Below are positions 40,263 to 43,639 of a DNA stretch of 43,639 bases, in pieces; position 1 is the stretch's first letter; each line of letters opens with the position of its first letter. This DNA comes from Eubacteriales bacterium. GTDB lineage: Bacteria; Bacillota; Clostridia; Peptostreptococcales; Anaerovoracaceae. The translations under genes were made by a program, and so were the position numbers. The stretch is from contig JAQUXD010000003.1 in assembly GCA_028692535.1 (NCBI GenBank), positions 1 through 43,639 on the forward strand. The letters run 5' to 3'. Under the pieces are notes generated by a model. The model had not been told where the DNA came from and did not search any database. It was given only the letters and a program-made list of their open reading frames with translations.

Positions 40263-40273
40263 TCTGCTTCCTT

Positions 40274-41749
40274 CTACTTCAATGTATGCATAACGGTATC
40301 GGACATGGCTTCGGGGGCAACGGTACGCGTGTGCCGGACCGGACGTTCTTTCAAGTTTTGCAGGCCTGCGGGGACGGGCACGCCCGTCTTTTCCGCCAGC
40401 TGCAGGATGGCGGAAAATTCATCCTCCGCCACGGGCAGGCCCAGAGCCCGGCTTACGCTGCCCGCAAACTTGTAGGGGCTGGCCGTGGCGGTGATGACCG
40501 CAGGCGTATCGTCCCCCGTTTCCGCCAAATAGTCCTGATAGACTTTGTATGCGGCCGCCGTGTGGGTATCCATCAGATAGCCCTGCTCCCGGTAAAAGGA
40601 CCCGATGGCCGCCTCGATCTCTTCTTCTGTGGCAAACCCCCCATAGAACCGGTTCAAACCTTCTTTCGTCTTTCCGCCCACCTGATAGCGCTGCTCATTC
40701 TGCAGCGCCTGCATCCAGGCATCCACCGCAGCGCCGTCTTCGCCGGAAAGATCGTAGAGCAGCCTTTCCAGATTGCTGGATACGATAATATCCATCGAAG
40801 GCGCATTGGTCGTATACAGCGGACGGCGAGCGTCGTACACGCCGGTCCGGAAAAAGTCCGAAAGCACATTGTTGCGGTTGGAAGCACACAGGTAGCGACG
40901 GACGGGAACACCCATCTTCTCTGCATAGTATCCGGACAACAAGTTGCCGAAATTGCCCGAAGGCACCACGAGATTCACAGGGTCCCCGGCTTTGACTGCG
41001 CCGCTTTCCACCATACGGGCATAGGCCCAGACATAATAAGCGACCTGGGGGAGAAGGCGTCCGATGTTGATGGAATTGGCCGCCGTCAGCTTATATCCCT
41101 TCGCCAAAGCCTCCGCCGCAAAATTTTCGTCGTTCAGGATCTGCTTGACACCCCGCTGGGCATCATCGAAATTGCCCTCGATCCCCGCCACATGGGTGTT
41201 GCTTCCTTCTGCGGTCCGCATCTGCTGCTTTTGGACCGGGCTGACCCCTTCTTCCGGGAAAAAGACGATCACTTCGGTCCCGGGAACATCTTCAAAGCCT
41301 TTCAGTGCCGCAATACCGGTATCCCCGGAAGTGGCAGCCAGAATGGCGATCTTCTTGTCCTCTTTTTCCTTGCGGATCGATGCAGTGAGTAAATAGGGCA
41401 GCAAAGACAATGCCATATCTTTAAATGCCGCCGTTTTGCCGTGATAGAGCTCCAGAAAATGGACGTTGCCGGCCCGGACCAGCGGCGCGACCCGGGGATG
41501 CTCGAAAGTCTCTCCATAGGCCTTTCCTGTGTACTCTGCCAGCTCTTCCTGCGTAAAATCCGGCAAGAAGCAAGACAGGACAAGCTGTGCCACCTCTTTG
41601 TATTCCAGGCTTGCCAACTCCGTCCAGCTTTCTTTCAGTCGGGGAAAGCCCTCGGGCACATACAACCCCCGATCCTCGGCGATTCCTTTGATAATGGCCC
41701 GGGTTGCGCCGGTTTTCTCCGCCCGGCCTCTTGTGCTGATATATTTCAT
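40274..41749 (-). CDS. thrC: Threonine synthase
   Basis: 491 aa; MKYISTRG...RGLYVPEGFP, LYHGKTAAFKDMALSLLP (PLP lysine), LAATSGDTGIAALKGF. Confidence 0.97.
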   Translation of the reverse strand: MKYISTRGRAEKTGATRAIIKGIAEDRGLYVPEGFPRLKESWTELASLEYKEVAQLVLSCFLPDFTQEELAEYTGKAYGETFEHPRVAPLVRAGNVHFLELYHGKTAAFKDMALSLLPYLLTASIRKEKEDKKIAILAATSGDTGIAALKGFEDVPGTEVIVFFPEEGVSPVQKQQMRTAEGSNTHVAGIEGNFDDAQRGVKQILNDENFAAEALAKGYKLTAANSINIGRLLPQVAYYVWAYARMVESGAVKAGDPVNLVVPSGNFGNLLSGYYAEKMGVPVRRYLCASNRNNVLSDFFRTGVYDARRPLYTTNAPSMDIIVSSNLERLLYDLSGEDGAAVDAWMQALQNEQRYQVGGKTKEGLNRFYGGFATEEEIEAAIGSFYREQGYLMDTHTAAAYKVYQDYLAETGDDTPAVITATASPYKFAGSVSRALGLPVAEDEFSAILQLAEKTGVPVPAGLQNLKERPVRHTRTVAPEAMSDTVMHTLK

Positions 41750-41782
41750 ACGCGATGGTTCCTTTCGTTTCGGGATGCTTCT

Positions 41783-43438
41783 TTAATCGAACAGTCCGTG
41801 GGCTTCTGCGATCCGTCTGCGCACAGTTTGAGCGCCCATGATCTGCTGGATGGTCCACAGATCCGGAGAACTGGACCGGCCGGTGATCGCAATGCGGATC
41901 ACGTTGCTCACGTGGCCCACGTGGCCCTTGTACTGTTCGGGATTCTTCTTGTAGTCCTTCGGCTTGACGGCATAGCCCAGATCCGCGGTGATCTGACGGA
42001 TCTTTCCGAACCAGGTTTCGTTGTCGTCTGCTTCGTCGTAGGACGCCAGATACCTGCGCAGGATCTCCTTGATGTCTCCGGGGCTGCACTCACTGGGGAA
42101 GTCATCCCGGATCATAAAGTGCTCGTCGAAGAAGTAGCTGATAAACGCGAAAATCTGCCGGCCGTTGATCAAGTCTTTCCTGGGCTTCGGGCCGCCCCGG
42201 TCGATATCGAAGATCTTCAACAGCTTATCGCTGTTGTCCGCCATAAGCCCCGCCAGGCTCGGCTGGTATTCGCCGGCCCATCGGAGCATAAAGGCCAGGA
42301 TCTCTTCCGCAGTCTTGCGAGCCAACACGTCCTTGGATACGTCGTTGAGCTTGTTCAGATCAAAAAGCGTTCCGGAATTGCTCATCTTATCCGCCGTAAA
42401 GTCAAACGCGTCCAACGGCGCCTCGGGATCGGCCAGCCGCCATTCCTCATAATCGGAGTTCAGAATCGTCATCAGGTACTCCCGGACCGCTTCGGGGAAA
42501 TAGCCTTCCTTTTGATAATATTCCAATGAGAGCTCCGGATCCTTCCGTTTCGAAAGCTTCCGCTTTTGGCCGGTCTCTTCGTCTATTTTCATTAAAACGG
42601 TGTTGTGGCAGAAGATTGGATAGTCCCAGCCCAGCGCGTCGAAAAGCTGGACGTGGATCGGCAGCGAAGAGATCCATTCCTCGCCCCGCACCACATGAGT
42701 CGTCCGCATCAGATGGTCGTCCACCACGTGGGCAAAGTGATAGGTCGGCAAACCGGATTTTTTCAAAATGACCACATCCTGCTGATTTTCGGGCATGGAC
42801 ATCTCGCCGCGGATGGCGTCGGTCACAGTGAAATACTTCTCCGGACTGCCCTCGGAGCGAAACCGGACCACAAATTCCTGACCGTCGCCCAGCCTTTCCA
42901 CCACATCCTCGAAGCTCAGATCCCGGTGACGGGCATAGGGTCCGTAGATCCCCGGATTCAACTTGTCCCGTTCCTGGAGGCTGCGGATCTCCTCGATCTC
43001 CTCCTCGCTCATAAAGCAGGGATACGCCTTCCCCTCGGAGATCAAATGCTTCACAAAGCACTGGTAGATCTCTCCTCGGCGACTCTGATAATACGGACCG
43101 TAGTCTCCGACCTCGCCGGAAAAAGAAGCGCCTTCGTCAAAATCGATCCCGAAGTAGTGCAGCGCCGAAAGCAGCGCCGGCACAGCGCCTTCCACTTCCC
43201 TTTTTTCATCCGTATCTTCGATACGCAGGAAGCATACGCCCCCGCTGCGGTGGGCCAGCCTTTCGTCCGCCAGCGCGCCGTACAGATTGCCCAGATGGAT
43301 AAAGCCCGTGGGGCTCGGACCCAGCCGGGTCACCTTGGCGCCGGCAGGCAGATCCCGGGCCGGATAAAGAGCTTCGTATTCCTCCGGTGTCTTCTTACTA
43401 TTGGGGAAAAGCAAATTTGCTAATTTCGTGTGATCCAT
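41783..43438 (-). CDS. gltX: Glutamate--tRNA ligase
   Basis: 551 aa; class I signature RLGPSPTGFIHLGNLYGAL and KRKLSKRKDPE (KMSKS-like). Confidence 0.95.
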   Translation of the reverse strand: MDHTKLANLLFPNSKKTPEEYEALYPARDLPAGAKVTRLGPSPTGFIHLGNLYGALADERLAHRSGGVCFLRIEDTDEKREVEGAVPALLSALHYFGIDFDEGASFSGEVGDYGPYYQSRRGEIYQCFVKHLISEGKAYPCFMSEEEIEEIRSLQERDKLNPGIYGPYARHRDLSFEDVVERLGDGQEFVVRFRSEGSPEKYFTVTDAIRGEMSMPENQQDVVILKKSGLPTYHFAHVVDDHLMRTTHVVRGEEWISSLPIHVQLFDALGWDYPIFCHNTVLMKIDEETGQKRKLSKRKDPELSLEYYQKEGYFPEAVREYLMTILNSDYEEWRLADPEAPLDAFDFTADKMSNSGTLFDLNKLNDVSKDVLARKTAEEILAFMLRWAGEYQPSLAGLMADNSDKLLKIFDIDRGGPKPRKDLINGRQIFAFISYFFDEHFMIRDDFPSECSPGDIKEILRRYLASYDEADDNETWFGKIRQITADLGYAVKPKDYKKNPEQYKGHVGHVSNVIRIAITGRSSSPDLWTIQQIMGAQTVRRRIAEAHGLFD

Positions 43439-43512
43439 GGTATCGACCTTTCTGTTTATGATGTCCCGTACATTTTACCAAAAAAAACCCGCCTTGTAAC
43501 GGAAAATAGTCA

Positions 43513-43541
43513 TGGACAAGGACATTATTTGTTTGTATAAT
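43513..43541 (+). promoter_or_regulatory. Putative sigma-A promoter of tRNA-Glu
   Basis: TGGACA (43513-43518), 17 bp, TATAAT (43536-43541), about 24 bp upstream of the tRNA 5' end. Confidence 0.65.
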
Positions 43542-43564
43542 GTAAAATGTTCAAAAACATATGC

Positions 43565-43639
43565 GTCTCCTTGGTCAAGTGGTCAAGACGTCGCCCTCTC
43601 ACGGCGGAATCAGGGGTTCGACTCCCCTAGGAGATACCA
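43565..43639 (+). tRNA. tRNA-Glu, anticodon CTC
   Basis: GTCTCCTTGGTCAAGTGGTCAAGACGTCGCCCTCTCACGGCGGAATCAGGGGTTCGACTCCCCTAGGAGATACCA: cloverleaf with anticodon loop CTCTCAC (CTC), T-arm AGGGG-TTCGACT-CCCCT and encoded CCA. Confidence 0.95.

Noticed and set aside
40247-41392. 381-aa plus-strand ORF opposite thrC
   Set aside because: Shadow ORF antisense to thrC.
1-43639. CRISPR array, IS element, prophage or integrase signatures
   Set aside because: No regularly spaced direct repeats, transposase or phage motifs were seen; the tRNA at the end has no adjacent integrase within the window.

Overview
This is a low-to-mid GC Firmicutes (Clostridia-like) chromosomal segment. It is dense, mostly minus-strand and largely housekeeping. 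Reading the minus strand from right to left, the order is: gltX, thrC, murC, purR, spoVG, a GlmU-like acetyltransferase, prs, pth, mfd, a SpoVB/MurJ-like flippase, mazG, HU, rqcP, uvrB, uvrA, pncB, an alpha/beta hydrolase, ung, LemA, DUF2207, xpt, a BMP-type nucleoside ABC importer, gdhA, an NAD(P)H-hydrate dehydratase, and a cell-surface polymer/S-layer locus. That last locus holds a small secreted protein, an SLH-anchored phosphodiester glycosidase, a GT4-CsaB fusion, a second glycosyltransferase, a DUF4330 protein and an O-antigen-ligase-like protein cut by the window edge. A short plus-strand island carries an SPFH protein, a small ribbon-helix-helix protein and a stand-alone Ada zinc domain. 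A tRNA-Glu(CTC) closes the window. I saw no CRISPR array, prophage, transposon or clear novel defence system. The observations most worth a second look are: (1) a consensus sigma-A promoter (TTGACA-N17-TATAAT) whose -10 lies inside a perfect 12-bp inverted repeat, upstream of the surface locus; (2) the GT4-CsaB fusion beside an SLH phosphodiester glycosidase; (3) a GlmU lacking its uridylyltransferase domain at the canonical glmU position; (4) a terminator hairpin that contains a PurBox-like sequence upstream of xpt; (5) a terminator only 13 nt before the rqcP start codon; and (6) the absence of expected sporulation genes from an otherwise conserved gene order.
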